In this document: positions 42,583 through 50,844 of the stretch, in pieces
Numbering within the stretch: the first letter of the stretch is position 1
Layout of the letters: each line of letters starts with the position of its first letter
DNA from: JACCQS01 sp963766765
GTDB lineage: Bacteria > Actinomycetota > Actinomycetes > Mycobacteriales > Geodermatophilaceae
Reading direction: 5' to 3'
DNA: 64,000 nt
NCBI GenBank assembly: GCA_963766765.1
Contig: CAVYBR010000015.1
Location: 272,788 to 336,787, forward strand
The notes under the pieces: model-generated
Told to the model about the DNA's origin: nothing
Database searches by the model: none
Seen by the model: the letters and a program-made list of their open reading frames with translations, nothing else
Made by a program: the position numbers and the translations under genes

Positions 42583-43809
42583 TCAGATCGCGTACGGCCA
42601 GATCAGCAGGAGCCAGCTTCCGCTCACCACGGTCGCCCCGACTGCGGCCAGGACGGCGATGGCTTGCACCGGCCACGATCGGTTGGCCAGCCAGCGCGCC
42701 AGCGGGAATGCCAAGACGAAGATGGGGACGAGGAAGCGCAGCTTGCTGCTCGCGTACCCGTCGGACCCGATCACCATCACCAACGAGATCGCGGCATAGA
42801 CGAGTAGCGGCCACCACACCCGAACGCGGATGGCCAGCGCGAACAGGACGAGCGAGACCAGCAGGCAGACCAGCACCGTCGCGTGAACGATGCCGGACGT
42901 ACCAACGCTGTTTCCCCGTACGAACGACTCGGCCAGCTCCAGCATCGAGGCGCCGAAGTCGAATTGTGAACCCCAGAAAGCCCTCTGGACGGCGAACCAT
43001 GCATCCCACCGGTCGACCCGCAGACCCGCCCAGATCCAGTACGCCGGCGTCCCGGCCAACGCGATCGCGCCGGCAACCAGCGGCAAGGCACTGGTTCCTG
43101 GTCGCGATGGAACCGGTTCGGGCCGCGACCGATGCTGCCACCAGGTCCAGAGCGCGTACGCGGCGATCGCCGCACCCACGGCGACCCCCGTCGGTCGGGT
43201 GAGGCCGGCAGCGGCACCCAGCAGGCCGGCCGCCGCCCAGCGGTTGCGGCGCAGGGCGACGAACGCCCAGACCGCAAGCGCGGTGAACAGGGTCTCGGTG
43301 TAGACCAGCGTTCCGACCACGGCGACCGGGGCGCAGGCCCAGAGCAGCCCGGCCAGGACTCCCACCCGCTGCCCGGCCCAGTCGGTGGCCAGGATCGCGA
43401 TTCCTGCGGCGGCGATCGCACCGGCGGTCACCGAGATCAGCACGCCGGCCCACCGAGGATCCAGTCCGGTCACTGCGGACAGCAGTCGCATCAGCATCGG
43501 ATAGACCGGGAAGAAGGCGATGGAGCCGGTCGACTGGTCGGTAGCCGGAGACGACAGATCCAGGTGGTCGGCGTAGCCGGATTCGGCGATCCGGACGTAC
43601 CAGCCCCCGTCCCAGACCCCGAGCGTCTCGATCAACGGCTGACTGATCCGCTCCGGCCGCCCTGATGACAGCGCGAGGACGAGCACAGCAAGTGCTCGGA
43701 TGCTCAGGTAGCCGCCGGCCACCAGGGAGGCTGGGTGCCGCAGCCAGGCGCGCCGTCTCGGAGTCCCAGCCGGCTGGTCAGGGTGCGCCCGCGTCACCAA
43801 GTCGGCCAC
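42583..43809 (-). CDS. GT-C mannosyltransferase, PIG-V-like
   Basis: A 408-residue integral membrane protein with about ten transmembrane helices and a GTG start. The first loop carries VWDGGWYVRIAESGY, the acidic-aromatic motif of the PIG-V/GT-C mannosyltransferases, followed by FFPVYPMLMRL. Later VYTETLFTALAVWAF and AGLTRPTGV are shared by this family. It would use polyprenyl-phosphate mannose to modify lipids or glycans outside the membrane. Acceptor unknown. It is a single gene, next to the sigma-factor pair. Confidence 0.87.
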   Translation of the reverse strand: MADLVTRAHPDQPAGTPRRRAWLRHPASLVAGGYLSIRALAVLVLALSSGRPERISQPLIETLGVWDGGWYVRIAESGYADHLDLSSPATDQSTGSIAFFPVYPMLMRLLSAVTGLDPRWAGVLISVTAGAIAAAGIAILATDWAGQRVGVLAGLLWACAPVAVVGTLVYTETLFTALAVWAFVALRRNRWAAAGLLGAAAGLTRPTGVAVGAAIAAYALWTWWQHRSRPEPVPSRPGTSALPLVAGAIALAGTPAYWIWAGLRVDRWDAWFAVQRAFWGSQFDFGASMLELAESFVRGNSVGTSGIVHATVLVCLLVSLVLFALAIRVRVWWPLLVYAAISLVMVIGSDGYASSKLRFLVPIFVLAFPLARWLANRSWPVQAIAVLAAVGATVVSGSWLLLIWPYAI

Positions 43810-43820
43810 GACGACGGAGT

Positions 43821-45275
43821 CTATGGCGCGAGGATCGGCACCTCGTCCAGAGTCGCGCCGTCGGCCGCATGGATGATGACGGTCTCCGCGCCGGACGGGA
43901 ACGCAACCATGCCGACGCCGTTGGTGTCGAACTCGATTCGGACGGTTGCGCCGGCGCCTGCTGTCTCGGCGTAGGCTGCCGCGCTGCCTACGGGCGCAAG
44001 CACCACCAGTGTCGACTCGGTGTCAGGATCTGCATCTCCGGATGTCACGTCGCAGCGGATCGCCAGGCTCTGTTCGGCAAACGCGACCTCGGCGGCCAGG
44101 ATCTTGTCGACACAGCCGTCGATAGCGAATCCCCCCACCTCAGGTTCCGACGGTCCAGAGATCGGCGCCAACGCATCGGCACGGATCAAGACTGCGCCGC
44201 TCGGGAACGTGACGGTCAGGACCGTGAGTTCGGCCGTTTCGCCACCGGCACCAGGCACTGAGCCCACAAAGTGCACAGTCAGGTCGACTTCGCTCGGAGT
44301 CAGCCCGTACTCGCTCAGCACCTGCGCGGCCATGAATCCGGCCAGGTCACCGGAACTACCGAACCCCATCCCATGCGAACGCAGATACTCCAGCGGTGGC
44401 GGTTCGAATTCTGGCGACACGGCGACTGCCGAGGTCTCCGCTACCTGTTCGGCGATGACCACGTTCTCCCGGGTGACCCGGTACTGCACGGCGGGCATGC
44501 CAGTTGAGGCATAGGCATTCGGCTCCAGCGCCAGCACGGCAGTCCCATCAATGGTCTCCGTGTCGTCGTAGGCCCTGGTCACACTCCCGTCGGCGGCCAC
44601 GTCCGGTCTGGCCGACACCTCGATGAAGTCGCCTCGCGCCGCGACAACAACCAATGCCCCAGTAGCACCGTCGTACAGGGACAGCGGTAGGTCGATTCGG
44701 ACGCCACGCGGGATCGTGGCCAGCTGCATCTCCTCCGGAGTGGCACCAGCAGGACCGACGTACCAGACCGCCGCGACTTCGCTAAGCGCTCCCTCGTCAG
44801 TCTGCAACTCCGGATCGGCGGCAGCTCCGGTCGGGATGGCGGTGTTGTCGCCGACGACCAGCGCCCATCGGCCACTCTGGACGTCTCCGGCGAAGACGAC
44901 GCTGCGGGTATCGACCGGTGCGTCCGGCACCGGCGGACCGCCGGCCAAGCCGGGTTCAGTCCAGTCCAACTCACGAACGCCCGCGACGAACGCGGTGTCA
45001 CCGGCGAGTGATCCGCGGGTCGGTTCGGCAAAGACATCGGCCGCCGGAATCGTCGGCGTTGTGGCCACCTGCGAATCCCGCGGCCCCACCAGTGAGATGC
45101 CGACCGGAACGACGATGGCAACCAGCACGACCGCGAGGCCCGCTGTCAGGGCTGCCCTGCGCTGACGATCGGACTTCTGCCGCCGGGCAACCAGAGTCTC
45201 AAACGGGTCCGAGGGCGGCGGGCCGGCAAGATCTGCGTCCTCATGAAACGCCGCACGTAGCTCGATGGTGTCCAT
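43821..45275 (-). CDS. Membrane-anchored protein partner of the ECF sigma factor
   Basis: A 484-residue protein with a cytoplasmic N-terminus of about 45 residues, one transmembrane helix (AALTAGLAVVLVAIVVPVGIS) and a large extracytoplasmic part rich in Ala, Val and acidic residues, mostly beta. Its ATG overlaps the sigma-factor stop by one base (TGATG). This position and topology suggest a regulator of that sigma factor, but no zinc-binding anti-sigma HxxxCxxC motif is present. The outer part may sense or bind something; no family is recognised. Confidence 0.8.
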   Translation of the reverse strand: MDTIELRAAFHEDADLAGPPPSDPFETLVARRQKSDRQRRAALTAGLAVVLVAIVVPVGISLVGPRDSQVATTPTIPAADVFAEPTRGSLAGDTAFVAGVRELDWTEPGLAGGPPVPDAPVDTRSVVFAGDVQSGRWALVVGDNTAIPTGAAADPELQTDEGALSEVAAVWYVGPAGATPEEMQLATIPRGVRIDLPLSLYDGATGALVVVAARGDFIEVSARPDVAADGSVTRAYDDTETIDGTAVLALEPNAYASTGMPAVQYRVTRENVVIAEQVAETSAVAVSPEFEPPPLEYLRSHGMGFGSSGDLAGFMAAQVLSEYGLTPSEVDLTVHFVGSVPGAGGETAELTVLTVTFPSGAVLIRADALAPISGPSEPEVGGFAIDGCVDKILAAEVAFAEQSLAIRCDVTSGDADPDTESTLVVLAPVGSAAAYAETAGAGATVRIEFDTNGVGMVAFPSGAETVIIHAADGATLDEVPILAP

Positions 45276-45793
45276 CAGATTGCCTCTCGAACCGCAGGAA
45301 CGCCACGGCGCTCGCCGGAAAAGTAGATGCGCAGGCGGTCGAGCCCGCGCGATGTTTGGCTCTTCACGGTGCCGACCGAGCAACCCAGGACCCGCGCGGT
45401 CTCAGCCTCACTGAGGTCTTCGTAGAAGCGCAGGACCAGAACAGCTCTCATCCGGGCCGGCAGTTGTGCCAAGGCGGGCAGGGTCCGCCCTTCCGAGGCC
45501 TCCCAGCTGTCCAGTTGATTGCCCGGTTCCGGGACGATGTCGACGAAGCTCTCTGTGACCCGTCGTCGGCGCAGCCAGCTGGTCTGGGTGTTCACCAGCA
45601 CGCGACGGACGTAGGCATAGCGCGCCTCCGGTGCTTCGATCCGCGACCAGTGGCGAGACGTCTTCATCCACGCTGTCTGGACCAGGTCCTCGGCATGCCC
45701 CCGGTCACCGGTGAGCATGAACGCGGTACGGAACAGAGCGGGAGTCCAAGCCACGACGAAATCCCGGAACTCGTCGTCGAGCGAACTGGTCAT
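45275..45793 (-). CDS. SigE-type ECF RNA polymerase sigma factor
   Basis: A 172-residue group IV sigma factor. Region 2: FVVAWTPALFRTAFMLTGDR and HAEDLVQTAWMKTSRHW; region 4: LPARMRAVLVLRFYEDLSEA and ETARVLGCSVGTVKSQTSRG. The pattern fits the actinobacterial SigE (ECF41-lacking, SigE-family) group that typically sits in front of a one-helix membrane protein, as here. ATG at 45793. Confidence 0.92.
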   Translation of the reverse strand: MTSSLDDEFRDFVVAWTPALFRTAFMLTGDRGHAEDLVQTAWMKTSRHWSRIEAPEARYAYVRRVLVNTQTSWLRRRRVTESFVDIVPEPGNQLDSWEASEGRTLPALAQLPARMRAVLVLRFYEDLSEAETARVLGCSVGTVKSQTSRGLDRLRIYFSGERRGVPAVREAI

Positions 45794-45875
45794 GGCAAGG
45801 CCAGTATCAACGCCGTCATAGCAATACAGACGCCCGAACTCCGACAAAGGTTGAGTCGGCTGGGTCGGCCCAGAA

Positions 45876-45941
45876 GCGACTTTCTCCGGAGAAAGTGCGG
45901 TCTGGGTCGGCGTAGAAGCGACATTCTCCGGAGAAAGTGCG
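45876..45941. repeat. Doublet of palindromic repeats, GCGACTTTCTCC family
   Basis: Two 24-nt copies at 45876-45899 and 45918-45941. In the first, ACTTTCTCCGGAGAAAGT is a perfect 18-bp palindrome; the second has one change. Start to start 42 nt, as in the related pair at 23440. Flanking text GTCTGGGTCGG recurs, so the whole unit is about 42 nt tandemly repeated. It lies between the sigma-factor promoter region and the monooxygenase stop. Confidence 0.92.
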
Positions 45942-45958
45942 GTCTGGGTCGGCAGACT

Positions 45959-47461
45959 TCAGCGGACGGCGACTTCCGCAATGGCGACCCGCCAGGCAGT
46001 CTGGATGTCGTCGGCTCGTGGCTCTGTGCAGGCAGCCACGTACCCATCCGGTCGGATCAGCCAGGTACGCGGCCGCCCGTCCGGGGCGTAGACGGTACGT
46101 ACGGCCGCACTGTCGTCCGCGAGACCGAGGATCGCCGCGGGGAGTTCAGGCGACTCGGCCCCCACGGTGAGCGCCAGCCACCGGCCGGCCGCCTCGGAAA
46201 GCCGGCGGCGCAGCCGGGAGCCGTCGGCGGTCGCGCTGTCGACCAGGGTCGCGCCGACCAGAGGTGGGTCACCGGCCCGATGCGGCGGGAAGAGCCCGCC
46301 GGTGTAGACCATCGGCGTCGCCAGCCGACCGGAGTTCACCTCGGCCCGGGCCTGTGGGTCGGTCATGCTGGCCCGCAGGATGCGGTCCCGTTCCGGCCGA
46401 AAGTCCGGGGCGGGAGCCATGAAGCGCATCGTCTCGTCGGTGACCGCGAGGTTCTCCTCGGCCGCGGCCACGCGTTCGATGCAGTAGCTGTCCAACAACG
46501 ACTCCGGAGCCTTGCCGGTGAGTACGTGTTCCAGCTTCCAAGCCAGATTCGCCGCGTCAGCGACGCCGGAGTTGAGGCCACGCGCGCCGAACGGGCTCAT
46601 CAAGTGTGCCGCGTCTCCGGCCAGGAACACCCGCCCGGCCCGCCATGCCTCGGCGCACCGCTGATGGAAGCGGTAGACCGTGAGCCAGACCATCTCGAAC
46701 TCGGCATCGCCGATGATCCTCCGGATGCGTTGCTCCAGCCGACCGCTGTCCCGTTCGACATCGACGTCGAATTCGCTGGGGACTTGCCAGTCGATCCGCC
46801 AGATGCCATCGGGTTGCGGGTGGATCAGCACGGCGCGACCTGGATTAAACGGCGGGTCGAACCAGAACCTTCGCTCGGCGGGGAATGGCAGCTCCGCGCG
46901 AATGTCAGCGATCAGAAATCGGTCATTGTGGCTGTGTCCAGGAAAGTCGATGCCGAGAAGCCGTCGTACCTGCGACCGCGCGCCGTCGGCGGCAACCGCG
47001 TATCTCCCCGCTATGCCCGCCCCGTCACCGACCAGCCCGACGGAGTCGTTGTCCTGGTCGACCTGGCTGACTGTCTGTCCATAGTGGAGCGTTATGAGGT
47101 CGTGGGCGTTGGCGCGTTCGACGAGAGCCTGCTCGACCTCGCTCTGGCTGATGTTGACGAATGGTGGGAAGTGCTCGCTGCTGCTGCCGGGCAGGGTGAC
47201 CGCGAAGAGTTCGGTGTCCTGGAAGTACGTGCGCCCGACCGACCAGGCAACACCGCGGTCAGCGACCCATTGCCCGATCCCGAGGCTGTCCCAGATCTCG
47301 AGGGTCTCCCGCTGCATGCAGAGGGCTTTCGAACCCTGCTGCTCCGGGGTCGTACGGGCTTCGAGGATCCCGACGCGCACACCCCGATCGGCCAGCAGCA
47401 GCGCCAGCGTCAACCCCACCGGCCCGGCACCGGCGATGACCACGTCGTACGACCGGCTCAT
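45959..47461 (-). CDS. FAD-dependent aromatic hydroxylase (PheA/TfdB-like)
   Basis: A 500-residue flavoprotein monooxygenase. GxGxxG motif in YDVVIAGAGPVGLTLALLLA, DG motif in VAADGARSQVRRLLGI, and the GD motif GRVFLAGDAAHLMSPFGARG. A C-terminal thioredoxin-like domain (VYAPDGRPRTWLIRPDGYVA) is typical of phenol, resorcinol or 3-(3-hydroxyphenyl)propionate hydroxylases. A contribution of hydroxyquinol for the reductase/dioxygenase genes at 32 kb is possible but speculative. The ATG at 47461 has AAGGAGG upstream. Confidence 0.9.
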   Translation of the reverse strand: MSRSYDVVIAGAGPVGLTLALLLADRGVRVGILEARTTPEQQGSKALCMQRETLEIWDSLGIGQWVADRGVAWSVGRTYFQDTELFAVTLPGSSSEHFPPFVNISQSEVEQALVERANAHDLITLHYGQTVSQVDQDNDSVGLVGDGAGIAGRYAVAADGARSQVRRLLGIDFPGHSHNDRFLIADIRAELPFPAERRFWFDPPFNPGRAVLIHPQPDGIWRIDWQVPSEFDVDVERDSGRLEQRIRRIIGDAEFEMVWLTVYRFHQRCAEAWRAGRVFLAGDAAHLMSPFGARGLNSGVADAANLAWKLEHVLTGKAPESLLDSYCIERVAAAEENLAVTDETMRFMAPAPDFRPERDRILRASMTDPQARAEVNSGRLATPMVYTGGLFPPHRAGDPPLVGATLVDSATADGSRLRRRLSEAAGRWLALTVGAESPELPAAILGLADDSAAVRTVYAPDGRPRTWLIRPDGYVAACTEPRADDIQTAWRVAIAEVAVR

Positions 47462-47484
47462 CCGCCCGCCGGCCTCCTTCCTCT

Positions 47485-47562
47485 TGGCGGTTTCTGCAGA
47501 AACCGCCAACGTCAGCGCCGCAGTTCGGTCCCCGGACCTGGCGGTTTCTGCAGAAACCGCCA
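47485..47562. repeat. Doublet of perfect 24-bp palindromes, half-site TGGCGGTTTCTG
   Basis: Two identical perfect palindromes at 47485-47508 and 47539-47562 (54 nt start to start, 30-nt spacer). The left copy extends to 26 bp. The same palindrome with the same 54-nt period occurs at 63852-63929, with unrelated spacer sequence. It fills the gap between two minus-strand genes. Confidence 0.95.
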
Positions 47563-47566
47563 GAGC

Positions 47567-48523
47567 TCAGCTCTGGAGCTCGGCCCAGACCTGACGGTCG
47601 CGCTCGGCGGTCCAGATCCGCGGCCGCTCGATCCCGGACAGCTCATCCCAGAGCCGAGAGACGTTGAACGGCATGCAGTGTTCGAAGATCGGCCAGGCCC
47701 CGTAGTCAGCGACCAGCGCCCCGTGGGCAGCCTCGAAGGCGTCCTTGAGCGTCCCTCCGGCCGACTGGACCGGCGCCACCTGGTCACGCATCGTCGTCAG
47801 GAAGCGGCGGGTCTGCGCAATGCCGGCCTGCACCGCGTCGCGTCCCCGCATCACGCGTCCGCGCCCGCCCACCATGATCTCCGCGTCCAGTGCCGACACC
47901 CGATCCAGGGTCGCGCTCATCCAGTCCGCATGAATGGCATCACCGGTGTAGAGCGCTGCCTCGCCCTCGACCAGGTCACCGGCGAAGCAGATCCGCTCGT
48001 CGGGCAGCCAGACCACGATGTCGCCCTCGGTATGGCCGCGGCCCAGGTGCAGCAGTTCGGCCATCCGTCCCCCGCCGAGGTTGATCGCCAGCCGTTCGGT
48101 GAAGGTCTCGGTCGGAAAGGTCAGGCCGGGAATCGTCTCCGCGCCGGTGAACAACCGCGGCATCCGACCGGCTTCACTTTCCCAGTCCTGTTGGCCTCGC
48201 TCGCGGATGAGCCCGAGCGTGGTCTGGCTGCTGACGATCCGTTCGGCGCCAAATGCGGAAGCCCCGAGCGTGCGAACGGCGTGATAGTGGGTGAGCACGA
48301 GATCCCGTACCGGCAGATCGGTGACCGTACGCAGATCGTCGAGCCACTTCTGGGCCATGTACGGGGTCGCCCGGGCCTCGACGCAGAGCAGCGCGTCCTT
48401 GCCAGCGATGGCTCCGACGTTCGGATCGCCTTCGCAGGTATATGCCCAGACCCCTTCGGCGAGTTCTTCCAGCGTTGCGGTCTTCTCGCTCAGGTCGGTA
48501 CTCGAAGCGAACGGCTTGCTCAT
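47567..48523 (-). CDS. Metallo-beta-lactamase-fold hydrolase with altered metal motif
   Basis: A 318-residue MBL-fold protein. Strands ALLCVEARATPYMAQKWLDD and LVLTHYHAVRTLGAS occur in order, then LHLGRGHTEGDIVVWLP and ICFAGDLVEGEA. The usual HxHxDH reads HYHAVR, so the Asp and second-site His are missing, while later His and Asp ligands are kept. This suggests a single-metal or different chemistry; such variants are known in quinoprotein-linked MBL proteins. ATG 48523 is used. It is divergent from the acyl-CoA dehydrogenase gene (58-nt gap). Confidence 0.85.
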   Translation of the reverse strand: MSKPFASSTDLSEKTATLEELAEGVWAYTCEGDPNVGAIAGKDALLCVEARATPYMAQKWLDDLRTVTDLPVRDLVLTHYHAVRTLGASAFGAERIVSSQTTLGLIRERGQQDWESEAGRMPRLFTGAETIPGLTFPTETFTERLAINLGGGRMAELLHLGRGHTEGDIVVWLPDERICFAGDLVEGEAALYTGDAIHADWMSATLDRVSALDAEIMVGGRGRVMRGRDAVQAGIAQTRRFLTTMRDQVAPVQSAGGTLKDAFEAAHGALVADYGAWPIFEHCMPFNVSRLWDELSGIERPRIWTAERDRQVWAELQS

Positions 48524-48581
48524 GCCGCTAAATCTAGGCGGTCCAGGCTCGGTCGCACCCGCCGCGACTAGATTCGCCCGC

Positions 48582-49793
48582 ATGGACTTCGAACCGTCGG
48601 ACAAGGCACGGGACTACTCCGAACGCATGTGGGACTTCATGCGGTCCCACGTGCTGCCCGCCGAAAAGGTGTATGACGCGTGGCGTGCCGAGAACGACGA
48701 GCACGCGCATCCGCCGGTCGTGGAGGAGCTCAAGACCGAGGCCCGTTCCCGAGGCCTGTGGAACCTGTTCCTGCCGTCGGAGTCCGGGCTGAGCAACCTG
48801 GAGTACGCGTCGATCTCCGAGATCTCGGGATGGTCGCCGCGCCTGGCACCTGAGGCGATCAACTGTGCCGCTCCGGACACCGGCAACATGGAGACCCTGC
48901 ACCTGTTCGGCACCCAGGAGCAGAAGCAGCGGTGGCTGGATCCCCTTCTGGCGGGCGAAATCCGTTCCGCCTTTGCGATGACCGAGCCGGCCGTGGCCTC
49001 GTCTGATGCGCGAAACATCTCCACGTCGATCCGCCGCGAGGGCAACGAGTATGTGATCAACGGCCGGAAGTGGTGGATCAGCGGCTCGGCGGATGAGCGC
49101 TGCCAGATCTTCATCGTCATGGGCAAGACCGATCCCGACGCGGAGAGCTACCGCCAGCAGTCGATGGTTCTCGTCCCGCGAGACACCCCAGGGATGCAGA
49201 TCATTCGGCACCTGCCGGTCTTCGGCTACCAGGATCAGCACGGGCACTCAGAGATCGTGTTCGACGACGTACGCGTGCCGGCCGAAAACATCCTTTCCGG
49301 TGAGGGCGACGGGTTCATGATCGCCCAGGCCCGGCTCGGCCCCGGTCGGATCCATCACTGCATGCGTGCCATCGGGATGGCCGAGCGCGCGCTAACAATG
49401 ATGGTCGACCGGGCCAAGTCCCGGACCGCGTTCGGCAAGCCGCTGTCCGAACAGGGCACCGTGCGCGAGCAGATCGCGCTCTCGCGGATCGAACTCGAGC
49501 AGGCCCGCCTGCTCGTACTCAAGACCGCGGACCTCATCGACAAGCATGGCGCCAAGGGTGCGCGTACGGAGATCTCCGCGATCAAGGTCGCCATTCCCCG
49601 GATGGCGCTGGCCGTGATCGACCGAGCGATGGAGGTGCACGGCGCCGGCGGGGTCAGCAACGACTTCCCGCTGGCCTACTTCTACGCGCTGGCTCGTACG
49701 TTGCGGATCGTCGACGGCCCGGACGCCGTGCACATCCGCTCGGTCGCCCGAGAAGAGATCAACCGCAGCAACCCGAGCCAGGCCCCGAGTTGA
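48582..49793 (+). CDS. Acyl-CoA dehydrogenase
   Basis: A 403-residue flavoenzyme of the acyl-CoA dehydrogenase family. FAMTEPAVASSDARNISTSI binds FAD, VINGRKWWISGSADERCQIF is the middle beta domain, GKPLSEQGTVREQIALSRIE and MEVHGAGGVSNDFPLAYFYA belong to the C-terminal helical domain. The base Glu of short-chain enzymes is not obvious near the end, as in the FadE/CaiA-like branch with longer N-terminal helix. The ATG at 48582 lacks a clear ribosome site and may be leaderless. Confidence 0.92.
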   Translation: MDFEPSDKARDYSERMWDFMRSHVLPAEKVYDAWRAENDEHAHPPVVEELKTEARSRGLWNLFLPSESGLSNLEYASISEISGWSPRLAPEAINCAAPDTGNMETLHLFGTQEQKQRWLDPLLAGEIRSAFAMTEPAVASSDARNISTSIRREGNEYVINGRKWWISGSADERCQIFIVMGKTDPDAESYRQQSMVLVPRDTPGMQIIRHLPVFGYQDQHGHSEIVFDDVRVPAENILSGEGDGFMIAQARLGPGRIHHCMRAIGMAERALTMMVDRAKSRTAFGKPLSEQGTVREQIALSRIELEQARLLVLKTADLIDKHGAKGARTEISAIKVAIPRMALAVIDRAMEVHGAGGVSNDFPLAYFYALARTLRIVDGPDAVHIRSVAREEINRSNPSQAPS

Positions 49794-49849
49794 TCATCGG
49801 CTAACCGGGGATTTATTTCGAAACAATGGCCGACTTGCCGATGATCAAC
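49789..49849. terminator. Inverted repeat between convergent genes
   Basis: GTTGATCATCGGC (49789-49801) and its exact reverse complement (49837-49849) form a 13-bp stem with a 35-nt loop. The left arm overlaps the acyl-CoA dehydrogenase stop codon, and the right arm ends 6 nt before the stop of the facing LLM gene. A bidirectional terminator is likely. GTTGATCATCG appears once more near 50759. Confidence 0.8.
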
Positions 49850-49854
49850 TTCGT

Positions 49855-50715
49855 CTAAGGGTCGATGAGCGCAGCGGCCAGGCGGCGCCACGTTTCGCGG
49901 GGCAGGCCGGTCGTGGCCGGCAGCACCTGCACGCACACATGGTCAGCGCCCGCGTCGCGGTGCTCCTGCACGCGGTCGCGGATCGCAGCTTCGTCGCCCC
50001 AGGCGAACACCGCGTCGACCAAACGGTCACTGCCTCCGTCGTGCAGGTCGGCTTCGGTGAACCCGTGCCGCAACCACTGCTTGAAGTAGTTCGGCCGTTC
50101 GATGTAGTGGGCCAGGAACTCTCGGGCGACCGCACGCGCCTTGTCCGGGTCCGTCTCCAGAACGACGCCCAGCTCGGGGGCCACGATGGGTCCCGGCCCC
50201 AGGAGGTCGCGGGCCTCGCGGGTGTGCGCGGCCATGGTGTTGTACGGGTGCGTACCCAGCGAACGCTGTGCCGACGCAGCGAGCATGCGCGGACCCAGCG
50301 CGGCCAGAATGCGCTCGTCGGCCGGGACCGGCGGCTCAGCTCTGTCGAGCGCGTCGAGGAAGCTGACCATCTCCGAGTACGGCCGCCGGTAGCGGTCACC
50401 GATGAGCTCACTGTGGCTGATGCCGAGACCGAGCAGGAAGCGACCGCCGTAGCGCTCGTTGAGCCGGTGGTGGTCAGCCGCCGCCTCAGCGGGATCGTGC
50501 ATCCAGATGTTGAGGATGCCGGTGGCGACGACAGCGCGGCTGGTCGCAGCCAGCAGGACCGCACAATCGTCGAAGACCGCACCGCCTCGCCCGCCGGGGA
50601 TCCAGAGAGTTCCGTAGCCCAATTCCTCGAGCTCGGCGGCCGCTTCGGCGCGTTTTCCGGCATCGGGGTGCCGGCGCAACGGGCCGCTCCAGACTCCGGT
50701 CGTACCCAAGTCCAT
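49855..50715 (-). CDS. LLM-class F420-dependent oxidoreductase
   Basis: A 286-residue luciferase-like TIM-barrel protein. It opens GTTGVWSGPLRRHPDAGKRA and contains ELEELGYGTLWIPGGRGG, GILNIWMHDPAEAAADHH, RFLLGLGISHSELIG and LAALGPRMLAASAQRSLG, a pattern of the mycobacterial TIGR03620-type family. The enzyme would use coenzyme F420. Substrate unknown. Single gene. Confidence 0.9.
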   Translation of the reverse strand: MDLGTTGVWSGPLRRHPDAGKRAEAAAELEELGYGTLWIPGGRGGAVFDDCAVLLAATSRAVVATGILNIWMHDPAEAAADHHRLNERYGGRFLLGLGISHSELIGDRYRRPYSEMVSFLDALDRAEPPVPADERILAALGPRMLAASAQRSLGTHPYNTMAAHTREARDLLGPGPIVAPELGVVLETDPDKARAVAREFLAHYIERPNYFKQWLRHGFTEADLHDGGSDRLVDAVFAWGDEAAIRDRVQEHRDAGADHVCVQVLPATTGLPRETWRRLAAALIDP

Positions 50716-50775
50716 CCCGTCACCATAACGACGGGTACGGCCGCGGCCCCCGACCCGAGTTGATCATCGCACCTG

Positions 50776-50830
50776 TCGACTGAGGGCCACCCTGAGTCGA
50801 GTGTTTCGACTGAGGGCCACCCTGAGTCGA
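50776..50830. repeat. Doublet of 25-nt imperfect palindromes, arm TCGACTGAGGG
   Basis: Two identical 25-nt copies at 50776-50800 and 50806-50830 (period 30 nt). Each has arms TCGACTGAGGG and CCCTGAGTCGA around CCA, matching at all but one position per arm. It lies in the 129-nt gap between the LLM gene start and the end of the next minus-strand gene. Confidence 0.9.
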
Positions 50831-50844
50831 AATCGTCCGCGTTG

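Noticed and set aside
44918..48571. A 1,217-codon open frame on the plus strand
   Set aside because: It lies antisense to the sigma factor, monooxygenase and MBL genes, all of which show family motifs. Its translation is rich in Arg, Pro and Ser with no domain; it is a shadow caused by high G/C at third codon positions.
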